DNA of 64,000 nucleotides, taken from NCBI GenBank assembly GCA_902571375.1, contig CACGBP010000002.1, positions 1 to 64,000 on the forward strand, in the 5' to 3' direction. The translations under genes and the position numbers were made by a program. Below, piece by piece: positions 8,703-17,585 of the stretch. The notes below the pieces were generated by a model. It saw nothing but the letters and a program-made list of their open reading frames with translations, did not search any database and was not told where the DNA came from. Position 1 is the stretch's first letter. Each line of letters begins with the position of its first letter. This DNA is from an uncultured Pelagibacteraceae bacterium (lineage in GTDB: Bacteria > Pseudomonadota > Alphaproteobacteria > Pelagibacterales > Pelagibacteraceae).

Positions 8703-9701
8703 ATGAGTACAGTTTCCCTATCATTAGAAGAAATATTTGATTTAGCTAAGAAAACTTTATTGGCTAATGGATGTGATGATGAAACAGCATCCATTCTATC
8801 TGATCTAATTCGAAATGCAGAGCGGGATGGGTCTTTATCTCACGGATTATTTAGATTACCTGCGTATGTAAGTGGTTTAAAAAGTGGAAAAATTAATGGT
8901 AAGGGAAAGCCAGAGGTTAAAAAGATTTCAGCATCAGTAATTAAAGTTCAGGGAAATAATTGTTTAGCCCCTGTAGTTTTAAATAAAGGTTTGCCTGAAT
9001 TAGCAAAAGCTGCAAAAGAAAATGGTGTTGCAGTTCTAGCAATAAATAATTCTCATCACATGGCTGCGATGTGGCCAGAGACGGAAAAATTAGCTGAAGA
9101 AGGTTTAGTTGCCTTTGCTTGTACATCATACAAACCTGCGGTAGCTCCTGCTGGTGCAATCAAACCATTGTTCGGTACAAATCCAATTTCATTTGCATGG
9201 CCAAGACCTGGAAAAACTCCAGTGGTTTATGACATGGCAACTGCATCAATGGCAATGGGGGAAGTTCAAGTAGCTAAAAGAGAAGGGCACAAGGTTCCAC
9301 TTGGAACAGGCTTGACTAAAGATGGTAAAGAGACAACTGATCCAGGGGCAATAGCAGATGGTGGTGTTTTACTTCCTTTTGGTGGTTACAAAGGTTCAGC
9401 GATAGCAATGATGGTGGAATTAATGGCTGGAGCTTTAGTCGGTGATAATTTTAGTTTTGAAACAGCTGCAAAAGATAACAATGATGGTGGACCACCTAGC
9501 GGAGGAGAATTTATTTTAGCAATTTCTCCCGATAAAACTTCAGGAACTAATTGGCAAAAACATGCTGATGAATTTTTTGATAAGATGAAATCTTTCGATG
9601 GTGTTAGACTTCCAGGTGAGAGAAGACATAAAAATAGATTAGATAAAGGTCCTCGAAATATTAACGAAGAGCTAGTAAATAAAATAAAATCCTTAAGCTA
9701 A
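8703..9701 (+). CDS. Delta1-piperideine-2-carboxylate/pyrroline-2-carboxylate reductase (DpkA-like, Ldh2/MDH family)
   Basis: NAD(P)H-dependent oxidoreductase of the malate/L-lactate dehydrogenase type 2 superfamily, 332 residues. Several stretches match Pseudomonas DpkA from memory: ERDGSLSHGLFRLPAY, INNSHHMAAMWPETE, FGTNPISFAWPRPG and GVLLPFGGYKGSAIAMMVEL. DpkA reduces the cyclic imino acids formed from D-lysine or D-proline and from trans-3-hydroxyproline, giving L-pipecolate or L-proline. No partner gene of those pathways is adjacent, so the physiological substrate is inferred. Ureidoglycolate or malate dehydrogenase are less likely alternatives. Confidence 0.75.
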   Translation: MSTVSLSLEEIFDLAKKTLLANGCDDETASILSDLIRNAERDGSLSHGLFRLPAYVSGLKSGKINGKGKPEVKKISASVIKVQGNNCLAPVVLNKGLPELAKAAKENGVAVLAINNSHHMAAMWPETEKLAEEGLVAFACTSYKPAVAPAGAIKPLFGTNPISFAWPRPGKTPVVYDMATASMAMGEVQVAKREGHKVPLGTGLTKDGKETTDPGAIADGGVLLPFGGYKGSAIAMMVELMAGALVGDNFSFETAAKDNNDGGPPSGGEFILAISPDKTSGTNWQKHADEFFDKMKSFDGVRLPGERRHKNRLDKGPRNINEELVNKIKSLS

Positions 9702-10469
9702 AGTTATCTCAATAGGAGTGTGGTCTGAAGGTTTTTCACGACCTCTTGGATCTTTATTAATATTTATACTTTTTACTTGATCAATTAAAGAATTTGAAAC
9801 TAAGAAATGATCAATTCTCATGCCATTATTTTTTTGCCAAGCACCTCTCATGTAATCCCAAAATGTATATCCTTCTTTGGTTTCGTTAAAATGTCTATAA
9901 ACATCATTAAAACCAAGATTAATCATTTCTCTTAACTTTTTTCTTATTTCCAATCTAAATAAAGCATCATCCTCAAAGCTTTTGGGATTATAAACATCCT
10001 CTGAGGCTGGAATAATATTAAAATCACCTGCAAGGATAATATTTGAATTTTTTTTACTCAATGATTTTAATTGCTTAATTAAATCATCAAGCCACTTTTT
10101 TTTATAATCATATTTTTCTGTGTCTACAGGGTTACCATTAGGTGTATAAATATTTATTAATTGAATATTTTTTTTCTTATATTCAAGTTCAGCTGAAATT
10201 ATTCTTGATTGTTTTAATTTATCTTTGATTAAATCTGTTCTAATGTTTTTTAATTTTCCTTTAGAAATAATAGCTACACCATTATAGCTTTTTTGTCCAA
10301 ATACATGACTTTCATAATCCATTGATGAAAAATCATCATAAGGAAAGTTTACATCTTCCGTTTTAATTTCCTGCATCATTACAATGTCTGGTTTATATTT
10401 TAATAGATAGCTTTTGATATTTTCAATACGAGCTCGAACCGAGTTAACATTCCAGGAGGAAATAATCAT
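9693..10469 (-). CDS. xthA: Exodeoxyribonuclease III
   Basis: AP endonuclease and 3'-5' exonuclease in base-excision repair, 258 residues. Motifs of the exonuclease III fold are clear: SWNVNSVRAR at the N-terminus, MQEIKTED with the metal-binding Glu, INIYTPNG, LAGDFNI with the catalytic Asp and Asn, and the C-terminal SDHTPIEI with the catalytic His. The start is taken at MIISSWNVNS, whose ATG overlaps the stop of the upstream Fe-S gene by one base (TAATG); a longer in-frame extension would run back into that gene. It converges with and slightly overlaps the preceding reductase gene. Confidence 0.95.
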   Translation of the reverse strand: MIISSWNVNSVRARIENIKSYLLKYKPDIVMMQEIKTEDVNFPYDDFSSMDYESHVFGQKSYNGVAIISKGKLKNIRTDLIKDKLKQSRIISAELEYKKKNIQLINIYTPNGNPVDTEKYDYKKKWLDDLIKQLKSLSKKNSNIILAGDFNIIPASEDVYNPKSFEDDALFRLEIRKKLREMINLGFNDVYRHFNETKEGYTFWDYMRGAWQKNNGMRIDHFLVSNSLIDQVKSININKDPRGREKPSDHTPIEITLA

Positions 10470-10786
10470 TAAAGGGAGAAAGAAACACCACAACCACAAG
10501 AAGATTTAGTTTGTGGATTTGTGATTTTAAATTGTTCACCAATTAGTTCTGAAACATAATCAACTTCTGATCCCTTTAAAAGATCTGCAGATGTCTTATC
10601 TATTAGAATATTCTCATAATTTAAATCGTCTACCGCTTTTTCTTTATCAAAAGTGAATTCATATTGAAAACCTGAACAACCACCACCTTTAATAGCGATT
10701 CTAAAAAAAGACCCTTTATCTTTTTTAGACAATAAAACATTGATCTGTTTTAGTGCTTTATCAGTAAATTTAATTTCTTTAATCAT
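10469..10786 (-). CDS. A-type iron-sulfur cluster carrier (ErpA/IscA/HesB family)
   Basis: Small carrier that delivers Fe-S clusters to apoproteins, 105 residues. The three conserved cysteines are present: one in GGGCSGFQYEF and two in the C-terminal SSCGCGVSFSL. The family cannot be split into ErpA, IscA or SufA from sequence alone; lone genes like this in alphaproteobacteria are often ErpA-like. It is translationally coupled to xthA and diverges from dgt. Confidence 0.9.
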   Translation of the reverse strand: MIKEIKFTDKALKQINVLLSKKDKGSFFRIAIKGGGCSGFQYEFTFDKEKAVDDLNYENILIDKTSADLLKGSEVDYVSELIGEQFKITNPQTKSSCGCGVSFSL

Positions 10787-10836
10787 AATTGATCACTGGT
10801 ATTACTAATATAATACTTAAATATTTATTTTAAAGG

Positions 10837-11955
10837 ATGAAAAAATACTCAAAGATAGGTTTATTCAAAAGTAAAGGTAGAATATTTAAGGAATCTTTAT
10901 CAAAATACAGAACGCCATTTCAAAGAGATAGAGATCGTATAATTCATAGTGCCTCATTTAGAAGATTAAAACATAAAACACAGGTATTTGTTAATACTGA
11001 GGGTGATCATTACAGAACAAGAATAACTCACTCTATGGAGGTAGCTCAAATAGCAAGATCAATAGCACGTTACCTTAATTTAAATGAAGATTTAGCAGAA
11101 ACTTTAAGTCTTGCGCACGATCTAGGTCATACACCTTTCGGACATGCTGGAGAAGATGCCCTTAATGAATGCATGGATGAATACGGTGGCTTCGATCATA
11201 ATTTACAGACATTGAGAATTGTAATGTTTTTAGAAAATAAATATTTGAAATATAGTGGACTTAATCTGTCAATTGAAACACTAGAAGGTCTATTAAAACA
11301 TAACGGTCCTGTGGAAGATTTAGATTTAGTTGATAATTTAATTGGTATTAAAAGATTTAAGAATATGATCAATTTTAATACTTATCCATCATTAGAGGCT
11401 CAAATTTCTGCGATTTCTGATGATATAGCTTATAATAATCACGATATTCAAGATGGAATAAATGCAAATCTATTTAGATTGGAAGAGTTAGTTGAAATTA
11501 ATTTTTTTAAAGATATTTACAAAAAATATAAGAATAAGATTAATAAACAAAATTACAAAATAGCAACGTACCAAATTATAAGAGACTCAATTGATTTTAT
11601 GATAAAAGATTTAATAAAAAATACTAAAAATAATCTAAAATTAAATAAAGTTAAAAGTTTAAATGATATAAAAAAAACAAGTTTTTTAATGGTAGATTTT
11701 TCCGACAAAGTCAAAAATTCAGAAAATGAAATTAGATATTTTCTAAAGACAAAAATGTATAATAACAAAGATGTTCTAGCAAAAAATAATAAAGGTAAAT
11801 CAACTATAAAAAAATTATTTGATAAAATTAAAAAAAATCCTGGAAAATTTATAACAAGAGATCAACTTATTAAAAATAAATATAGAGCTATTTCAGATTT
11901 CATATCAGGAATGACTGATAGATATGCAATTAATTTAAATAATAATTATAAATGA
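10837..11955 (+). CDS. dgt: Deoxyguanosinetriphosphate triphosphohydrolase-like protein
   Basis: HD-domain nucleotide hydrolase, 372 residues, expected to split dNTPs into deoxynucleoside and triphosphate. The metal ligands are visible: His in RITHSMEVAQIARSIAR, the HD pair in LSLAHDLGHTPFGHAGEDAL, and the later Asp in ISDDIAYNNHDIQDG. The family hallmark SFRRLKHKTQVF is near the N-terminus. It overlaps argS by four bases (ATGA), starting the long operon dgt-argS-nagZ-scpAB. Confidence 0.92.
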   Translation: MKKYSKIGLFKSKGRIFKESLSKYRTPFQRDRDRIIHSASFRRLKHKTQVFVNTEGDHYRTRITHSMEVAQIARSIARYLNLNEDLAETLSLAHDLGHTPFGHAGEDALNECMDEYGGFDHNLQTLRIVMFLENKYLKYSGLNLSIETLEGLLKHNGPVEDLDLVDNLIGIKRFKNMINFNTYPSLEAQISAISDDIAYNNHDIQDGINANLFRLEELVEINFFKDIYKKYKNKINKQNYKIATYQIIRDSIDFMIKDLIKNTKNNLKLNKVKSLNDIKKTSFLMVDFSDKVKNSENEIRYFLKTKMYNNKDVLAKNNKGKSTIKKLFDKIKKNPGKFITRDQLIKNKYRAISDFISGMTDRYAINLNNNYK

Positions 11956-13685
11956 ATATTTTTGAACAATTTTTAGATAAAATAAAAGAAACTTTATTAG
12001 ATCTCTCTAAAAAAGGAGATTTAATTTTACCAGATACACTCAACGGAATCACAGCAGAAATGCCACCTTCAAAATTCGACAGTGATATTTCAACAAATGT
12101 GGCAATGGTTTTATCTAAAATAAATAAAAAAACTCCAATTGACCTTGCAAATACTTTATCTGAGAAAATTAAAAAAAAGGATAAACTGATTGAAGAAATA
12201 TCAGTAGTAAAACCAGGCTTTATTAATATCAAATTCAAAAAGATTTTTTGGACTAACTTTATTAAAGAAATAACTCAAAAGTCTAAATCTTTTGGGATTA
12301 ACACAAAAGAAAATAAAAAAAATTTTTTAATTGAATTTGTTTCCGCAAACCCCACAGGACCTTTACACGTAGGTCATTGCAGGGGGGCAATTTTAGGTGA
12401 TGTTATTGCAAATGTTCTGTTATTTAACAAACATAAAGTCACTAAAGAATATTATGTAAATGATTATGGTAATCAAATTATAAATTTTACAAAATCTGTT
12501 TATTTTAGAATAAGAGAAATTTCTTTTAAGGAGCCATTTCCCAATGATAATGAAGATTTATACCCTGGGGATTATTTAATTGATTTTGCAAATAATATTA
12601 TAAATTATAATAAAGATTTAGACTTCAAAAACTTTGAAAAAATATCTGAAAAATTAACTGTTTTAGCCATTGAAGAAGCTTTAAAGTTAATAAAGAAAAA
12701 TCTTATGAGCCTTGGAATTAATCATGATAATTTTATTAGTGAAAAAAAATTAGTTAAAAATCAAGAAGTTGAAAAAGTGATTAATTTTCTTCAAAAAAAT
12801 AATTTTGTTTATAAAGGAAAAATAAAAGCCCCAGCTGGAGAAGATGATGATAATTGGGTCGAACGTGAACAATTACTATTCAAATCTACTGATTTTGGTG
12901 ATGATAAAGATAGGGCTCTGCAAAAATCTGATGGTGCTTGGACATATTTTGCAAGTGATGTTGCTTACCACAAAAATAAATTAGATAGAAAATTTGATAA
13001 ATTAATAAATATATTAGGAGCTGATCATGCAGGTTATATTAAAAGAATTTCATCTTCTGTTGAAGCTTTATCAAATTCTAAAGACAAATTAGTTTGTAAA
13101 GTTAGCCAGTTAGTTAAGTTAATTAAAGATAAAAAACCTTTTAAAATGTCTAAGAGAAAAGGCGATTATATAACTGTAGATGATTTAATTAATGAAGTTG
13201 GAAAAGATGCCACTAGATTTATAATGTTAAATAGAAGTAGTGATGTTGAGCTTGATTTTGATTTTGATAATGTCATTGAAAAATCTAAAGATAATCCACT
13301 TTATTATGTTCAATATTGTTATGCTAGAATAGCATCTGTTTTCAGACATATCGAAAAAGATTTAAAATCAGAAATTAAAATTGATAAATATGATTTTGAA
13401 TATTCTCAAGATGAAATTAATATTTTAAAAAAAATATCTGAATGGCCAAAATGTATTGATGCCTCAAGTAATAAACTTGAGCCCCATAGAATACCTACGT
13501 ATTTATATGAATTAGCATCATTGTTCCATTCATATTGGAATTTAGGAAAGGACAATCCTGATAAGCGATTTATTAATGATCAAAAAAAGATAACAAATGA
13601 TAAATTGATTTTATTAAAAGCTATTTCTAATGTGATCAAATCTGGTATGGATATTGTTGGTGTTTCTGTTCCTGAAAAAATGTGA
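11952..13685 (+). CDS. argS: Arginyl-tRNA synthetase
   Basis: Class I aminoacyl-tRNA synthetase charging tRNA-Arg, 577 residues. The HIGH signature appears as HVGH in NPTGPLHVGHCRGAI; a KMSKS-like loop reads FKMSKRKGDY; the C-terminal anticodon-binding helices end near VGVSVPEKM. It is coupled to dgt upstream and to a small membrane protein gene downstream by four-base overlaps. Confidence 0.97.
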   Translation: MNIFEQFLDKIKETLLDLSKKGDLILPDTLNGITAEMPPSKFDSDISTNVAMVLSKINKKTPIDLANTLSEKIKKKDKLIEEISVVKPGFINIKFKKIFWTNFIKEITQKSKSFGINTKENKKNFLIEFVSANPTGPLHVGHCRGAILGDVIANVLLFNKHKVTKEYYVNDYGNQIINFTKSVYFRIREISFKEPFPNDNEDLYPGDYLIDFANNIINYNKDLDFKNFEKISEKLTVLAIEEALKLIKKNLMSLGINHDNFISEKKLVKNQEVEKVINFLQKNNFVYKGKIKAPAGEDDDNWVEREQLLFKSTDFGDDKDRALQKSDGAWTYFASDVAYHKNKLDRKFDKLINILGADHAGYIKRISSSVEALSNSKDKLVCKVSQLVKLIKDKKPFKMSKRKGDYITVDDLINEVGKDATRFIMLNRSSDVELDFDFDNVIEKSKDNPLYYVQYCYARIASVFRHIEKDLKSEIKIDKYDFEYSQDEINILKKISEWPKCIDASSNKLEPHRIPTYLYELASLFHSYWNLGKDNPDKRFINDQKKITNDKLILLKAISNVIKSGMDIVGVSVPEKM

Positions 13686-13948
13686 TGTTTAAAGAAATTA
13701 AATATTTTGTATTCATAACCATATTTGCCATTTTTTTATTTTTAAGTGGTAAATATTATTTTTCTGACACTAATAAAAAAAAATCATACAGATCATATAA
13801 TAATATAAGTGAAAAAATTAATACTTTTGCAGAAAAACTACCTGTTTTAGAAAATGATACAAATCAAATTATAGAGTATGTTGAAAGATCTCAAGGCAAA
13901 AATAAGAAAAAATTTAATTTTTGGAAATTATTAGAATCAGATGAATAA
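13682..13948 (+). CDS. Small single-pass membrane protein, possible reduced SPOR-family protein
   Basis: An 88-residue protein with one N-terminal membrane segment (YFVFITIFAIFLFLSGKYYF) and a short charged periplasmic tail containing AEKLPVLENDTNQIIEYVE. In many alphaproteobacteria the slot between argS and nagZ encodes an SPOR-domain protein with a conserved segment like LPVIKAD...IKVKPE; the tail may be a relic of that segment with the peptidoglycan-binding SPOR domain lost. That relationship is inference. The four-base overlaps on both sides show it is a genuine translated gene. Confidence 0.7.
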   Translation: MMFKEIKYFVFITIFAIFLFLSGKYYFSDTNKKKSYRSYNNISEKINTFAEKLPVLENDTNQIIEYVERSQGKNKKKFNFWKLLESDE

Positions 13949-14888
13949 TCGTCGATCGTTTATAGTAGGGGTTAAATCTACAAAACTTTCTATTAAAGAA
14001 AAAAAATTTTTAAAGAAATATAAGCCTTGGGGAGTGATATTATTCGATAGAAATATTAGGACAATTGAACAAACAATAAAATTAACCACATCTATCAAAA
14101 AAATATTTAATGATAAAAAATATCCAATACTGATTGATCAAGAAGGAGGTCGGGTTAATAGATTAAAGAATATTGCTTTATTTCATAATCTAACTTCTGA
14201 ATTTTTTGGAAAAAAATACGTTCGTAATTTCAAAGAATTTATAATTTTGTATAAATTATTTATTGATAAAACTTCTTATCTATTAAATTTAATTGGAGTA
14301 AACATAAATACTGTTCCAGTTTTAGATTTAAGGATTAAAGGATCCTCAAATATCATAGGTGATAGATCTTTTTCAAAAGATCCTAAAATAGTATCTAAAA
14401 TTGGAGATTATTGTATTCAGTTTTTTCATCAAAATTCTATTGGTAGTGTCATTAAACACATACCGGGCCATGGATTAGCAAAAGTTGATAGTCATTTTTA
14501 TACTCCAGTTGTAAATAAAAAATTAAGCTATTTATTAAAGAATGATTTTTTCACTTTTAGAAATAAAAAAGCCTTTTTTGCAATGACTGGTCATATTATT
14601 TTTAATAAAATTGACAGTCAAAACACAGTAACTCATTCAGATAAAATGATTAAACTTATTAGAAATAAAATTGGTTTTAAAAACATAATAATTTCTGATG
14701 ATCTATCTATGAAAAGTTTAAAAGGTTCAATTAGTGAAAATACAATCAAGACGTTTAATTCAGGTTGCAATATAGTCTTACATTGCAATGGAGACTTAAA
14801 GGAAATGGAAATAGTAGGAAAAAATTCTCCTTTAATTAATAAATTTATCTTAAAAAAAACATCACAATTTTATAAAATTTTAGGCTAA
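13941..14888 (+). CDS. nagZ: Beta-N-acetylhexosaminidase NagZ (GH3)
   Basis: Cytoplasmic glycosidase removing GlcNAc from recycled muropeptides, glycoside hydrolase family 3, 315 residues. Family landmarks: DQEGGRVNRL, KHIPGHGLAKVDSH (with the His and Asp that act in catalysis), and the nucleophile region IISDDLSMKSL. It overlaps the preceding membrane protein gene by eight bases and precedes scpA, the standard alphaproteobacterial order. Confidence 0.93.
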   Translation: MNNRRSFIVGVKSTKLSIKEKKFLKKYKPWGVILFDRNIRTIEQTIKLTTSIKKIFNDKKYPILIDQEGGRVNRLKNIALFHNLTSEFFGKKYVRNFKEFIILYKLFIDKTSYLLNLIGVNINTVPVLDLRIKGSSNIIGDRSFSKDPKIVSKIGDYCIQFFHQNSIGSVIKHIPGHGLAKVDSHFYTPVVNKKLSYLLKNDFFTFRNKKAFFAMTGHIIFNKIDSQNTVTHSDKMIKLIRNKIGFKNIIISDDLSMKSLKGSISENTIKTFNSGCNIVLHCNGDLKEMEIVGKNSPLINKFILKKTSQFYKILG

Positions 14889-14897
14889 TATCTAAAA

Positions 14898-15638
14898 ATG
14901 GTAGATCACGATTCAAAATTATTTAAAGTTGATATAGAAAATTTTAAAGGCCCTTTAGAAATATTGTTAGATTTAGCTAAAGCCCAAAAAGTTAAACTAG
15001 AGGATATTTCTATAACTAAATTAGCTGATCAATTTCATGATTACATTTGTAATGAAAAAAAATTAAATCTTGAAATAGCTTCTGAATATTTATTAATGGC
15101 TACTTGGTTGGCTTACCTAAAATCTAAATTATTATTACCAGGTACTCCCGAGGAAGAGTTTAAACTTCAAGAAGTAGCTGAAAAATTAAAATTACAACTA
15201 AAGAAATTAGAATTAATTAGACTATTATCAGAACAAATGCTTAGAAGAAAAAGATTAGGTAGAGAAATAAGAACTAGAGGGATGAAAGCAGGGATAAGAC
15301 CTATTTATAACAGTGAGTACAAATTGAATTTATTTGAATTATTAAAGACATATTCTTCAATCATAATGACCAAAGATTTTCAAAAAATGAATATTCCTAA
15401 ATTACCTGTGTTTACTACTGAAGAAGGGATTAAGACTATTAAAGAATTTTTTGGAAAACTTGTTGATTGGAAAAAATTAGATGACCTTATACCAAAAAAT
15501 TTTAAAGATAGTTCTAAATATAAAAGAACTGGTAAAGCAGGAATATTTGCGGGATCTTTAGAATTAGTTAAAGAGGGAAATTTGAAGATTAAACAAAAAG
15601 ATCTTTTTGATGATATCTATATTAGAGAAAATAAATGA
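14898..15638 (+). CDS. scpA: Segregation and condensation protein A
   Basis: Kleisin subunit of the SMC-ScpAB condensin, 246 residues. The N-terminal kleisin domain is recognisable from VDIENFKGPLEILLDLAKAQ and ATWLAYLKSKLLLP; the C-terminal winged helix contains AGIFAGSLELVKEGNLKIKQ. It overlaps scpB by four bases. The smc gene is not in the window. Confidence 0.93.
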   Translation: MVDHDSKLFKVDIENFKGPLEILLDLAKAQKVKLEDISITKLADQFHDYICNEKKLNLEIASEYLLMATWLAYLKSKLLLPGTPEEEFKLQEVAEKLKLQLKKLELIRLLSEQMLRRKRLGREIRTRGMKAGIRPIYNSEYKLNLFELLKTYSSIIMTKDFQKMNIPKLPVFTTEEGIKTIKEFFGKLVDWKKLDDLIPKNFKDSSKYKRTGKAGIFAGSLELVKEGNLKIKQKDLFDDIYIRENK

Positions 15639-16336
15639 TGAAAAAAAAAACAAAAACTAAAGATAATGTTATAAATTTTCCTTCAAAACTTTCTTCTATT
15701 GAAAAAGAAATCGAAGGTGTTGTTTTTGCTGCAGCCGAACCTTTAGATATTGAAACTATTGAAAATAAAATTTCAAAAAAAGCTGACGTTCAAAAAATAT
15801 TACTTAAACTTCAATCAGAATATTCTGATCGAGGTGTTAATTTAGTATGCATTTCTAAAAGATGGTCTTTCAGAACTTCTCCAAATCTATCAAAATTAAT
15901 GACACAAGAAAAAACTGTTGAAAAAAAATTATCTAAAGCTGCTATTGAGACACTTGCTATAATTGTTTATCATCAACCTGTTACTAGAGCTGAAATCGAG
16001 GAAATTAGAGGTGTTGCCTTCGGTACAAATACTTTAGAAATTTTAATGGAATTAAATTGGGTTAAGCCTGGTGGCAGAAAAGATATTCCTGGAAGACCTA
16101 TACAGTATATCACTACTGATGATTTTTTAAGTCATTTCAATTTACAAAAACTTTCAGACTTACCGACTGTAGATGAATTAGGAGCCGCAGGACTTATTGA
16201 TAGTACCAATATAGATAATTCAATTTTTGGAACTGGAAAATTTTATAAAGAAAAAGAAGTTGATAAAAATGAAGATATATATTCAAATATAGACGAAATG
16301 TTAAATAGCACTCTCGATTCTGAGGAAAAAAATTAA
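15635..16336 (+). CDS. scpB: Segregation and condensation protein B
   Basis: Regulatory winged-helix subunit that binds ScpA in the condensin complex, 233 residues. Recognised by KAAIETLAIIVYHQPVTRAE followed by IRGV and a PGRPIQYITTDDFL segment. The final 50 or so residues are acidic and look disordered. Seventy bases later the tat operon begins. Confidence 0.93.
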   Translation: MMKKKTKTKDNVINFPSKLSSIEKEIEGVVFAAAEPLDIETIENKISKKADVQKILLKLQSEYSDRGVNLVCISKRWSFRTSPNLSKLMTQEKTVEKKLSKAAIETLAIIVYHQPVTRAEIEEIRGVAFGTNTLEILMELNWVKPGGRKDIPGRPIQYITTDDFLSHFNLQKLSDLPTVDELGAAGLIDSTNIDNSIFGTGKFYKEKEVDKNEDIYSNIDEMLNSTLDSEEKN

Positions 16337-16406
16337 ATGAGCGAATATTTAATTTTAATATAAAAAGCCTCTTTAAAACTGTTAATAAAAAGGATATAAC
16401 TTTTCT

Positions 16407-16607
16407 ATGAGTATTGGAATTTGGCAAATAGCAATTGTAGTAATTTTAGTAGTCTTACTCTTTGGTCGTGGCAAAATATCTAGCCTGATGGGAGATGTAG
16501 CTAAAGGTATTAAAAGTTTCAAAAAGGGAATGGCTTCAGACGTTAATGATGAATCTGAACCTAAAAATATTTCCGAAGATAATCAAGATACAAACAAAAA
16601 AGAATAA
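16407..16607 (+). CDS. tatA: Sec-independent translocase protein TatA
   Basis: Pore-forming subunit of the twin-arginine export system. The 66-residue protein has the single N-terminal membrane helix ([20 protein letters not shown]), the FGRGK hinge, an amphipathic helix ending in GIKSFKKGM, and an acidic tail. First of tatA-tatB-tatC; the twin-arginine-bearing M48 protease in this window could be one of its substrates. Confidence 0.93.
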   Translation: MSIGIWQIAIVVILVVLLFGRGKISSLMGDVAKGIKSFKKGMASDVNDESEPKNISEDNQDTNKKE

Positions 16608-16612
16608 ATCAC

Positions 16613-16825
16613 ATGCCTACTATTGGTTGGTTTGAGATTTTAATTGTCGTGGCCATAGCAATTATAGTTTTAGGACCAAAAGATTTTCCTGTAATGTTAA
16701 AGAAAGTTGGATCATGGATTGGATCAACTAAAAAATATATTAATAATATTCAAAATGAAGTTTCTAACATTGATATTGAGGATAATACAATAGATAAAAA
16801 AAAAGATAAAAAAGATGAGTCATGA
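16613..16825 (+). CDS. tatB: Sec-independent translocase protein TatB
   Basis: Receptor-complex subunit of the Tat translocase, very short at 70 residues. It starts MPTIGWFEILIVVAIAIIVL, the TatB-type N-terminal helix with Glu8 and GPKDFP at the hinge, followed by a charged helix. The C-terminal tail of typical TatB proteins is missing. It overlaps tatC by 11 bases. Confidence 0.9.
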   Translation: MPTIGWFEILIVVAIAIIVLGPKDFPVMLKKVGSWIGSTKKYINNIQNEVSNIDIEDNTIDKKKDKKDES

Positions 16826-17585
16826 TGAAAAAGAAAGTGGCTTTATTAGTCATTTGGCTGAATTAAGAAAAAGGCTAATTCATAGTTTTATATTTCTATT
16901 TATTTTTTTTATTGGATGTTATTTGTTTGCTGAACATTTATATGGTTTTTTAGTTGAACCATATGCCCAAGCTGTAAAAGAAGACTCAACAAATAGAAGA
17001 TTGATTTTTACTGCCTTACAAGAAACTTTTTTAACATATTTAAAAGTATCTTTTTTTACTGCTTTTTTTGTTACTTGTCCTTTTATTCTAATGCAGATAT
17101 GGAAATTTATAGCTCCTGGACTTTATAAACATGAAAAAATTGCAATATTACCTTATTTGGTCTTAACGCCAATATTATTTTTTCTTGGAGGAGTTCTTGT
17201 TTATTATTTGATAATGCCTTTAGCTATAAAATTTTTCCTATCTTTTGAAAGTTCAGGATTATCAACAAATTTACCAATTCAATTAGAAGCCAAAGTTAAT
17301 GAATATTTATCATTAGTTATGAAACTTATTTTTGCATTTGGTATAAGTTTTCAATTACCTATTGTTTTAAGTTTATTGGCTAGAGTTGGTTTAATTGATT
17401 CTCAATTTTTAAAAAAAAGAAGAAAATATGTAGTTGTTATAATTTTTGCGGCCGCTGCTATTTTGACTCCTCCTGATCCAGTAACACAAATAGGTTTAGC
17501 AATTCCTTTATTAATTTTATATGAATTATCAATATTTTCTGTAAAATTTATAGAAAAGAAAAAATTAGATAATACAGATGCATGA
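16815..17585 (+). CDS. tatC: Sec-independent translocase protein TatC
   Basis: Polytopic membrane receptor that recognises twin-arginine signals, 256 residues with six predicted helices. Signature segments are SHLAELRKRLIHS at the N-terminus, EPYAQAVKE, and PPDPVTQIGLAIPLLILYEL near the end. It overlaps serS by eight bases. Confidence 0.95.
   Translation: MSHDEKESGFISHLAELRKRLIHSFIFLFIFFIGCYLFAEHLYGFLVEPYAQAVKEDSTNRRLIFTALQETFLTYLKVSFFTAFFVTCPFILMQIWKFIAPGLYKHEKIAILPYLVLTPILFFLGGVLVYYLIMPLAIKFFLSFESSGLSTNLPIQLEAKVNEYLSLVMKLIFAFGISFQLPIVLSLLARVGLIDSQFLKKRRKYVVVIIFAAAAILTPPDPVTQIGLAIPLLILYELSIFSVKFIEKKKLDNTDA

Noticed and set aside
10470-10499. Longer start for xthA
   Set aside because: The extension lies within the coding end of the Fe-S carrier gene; the TAATG overlap gives the natural start.
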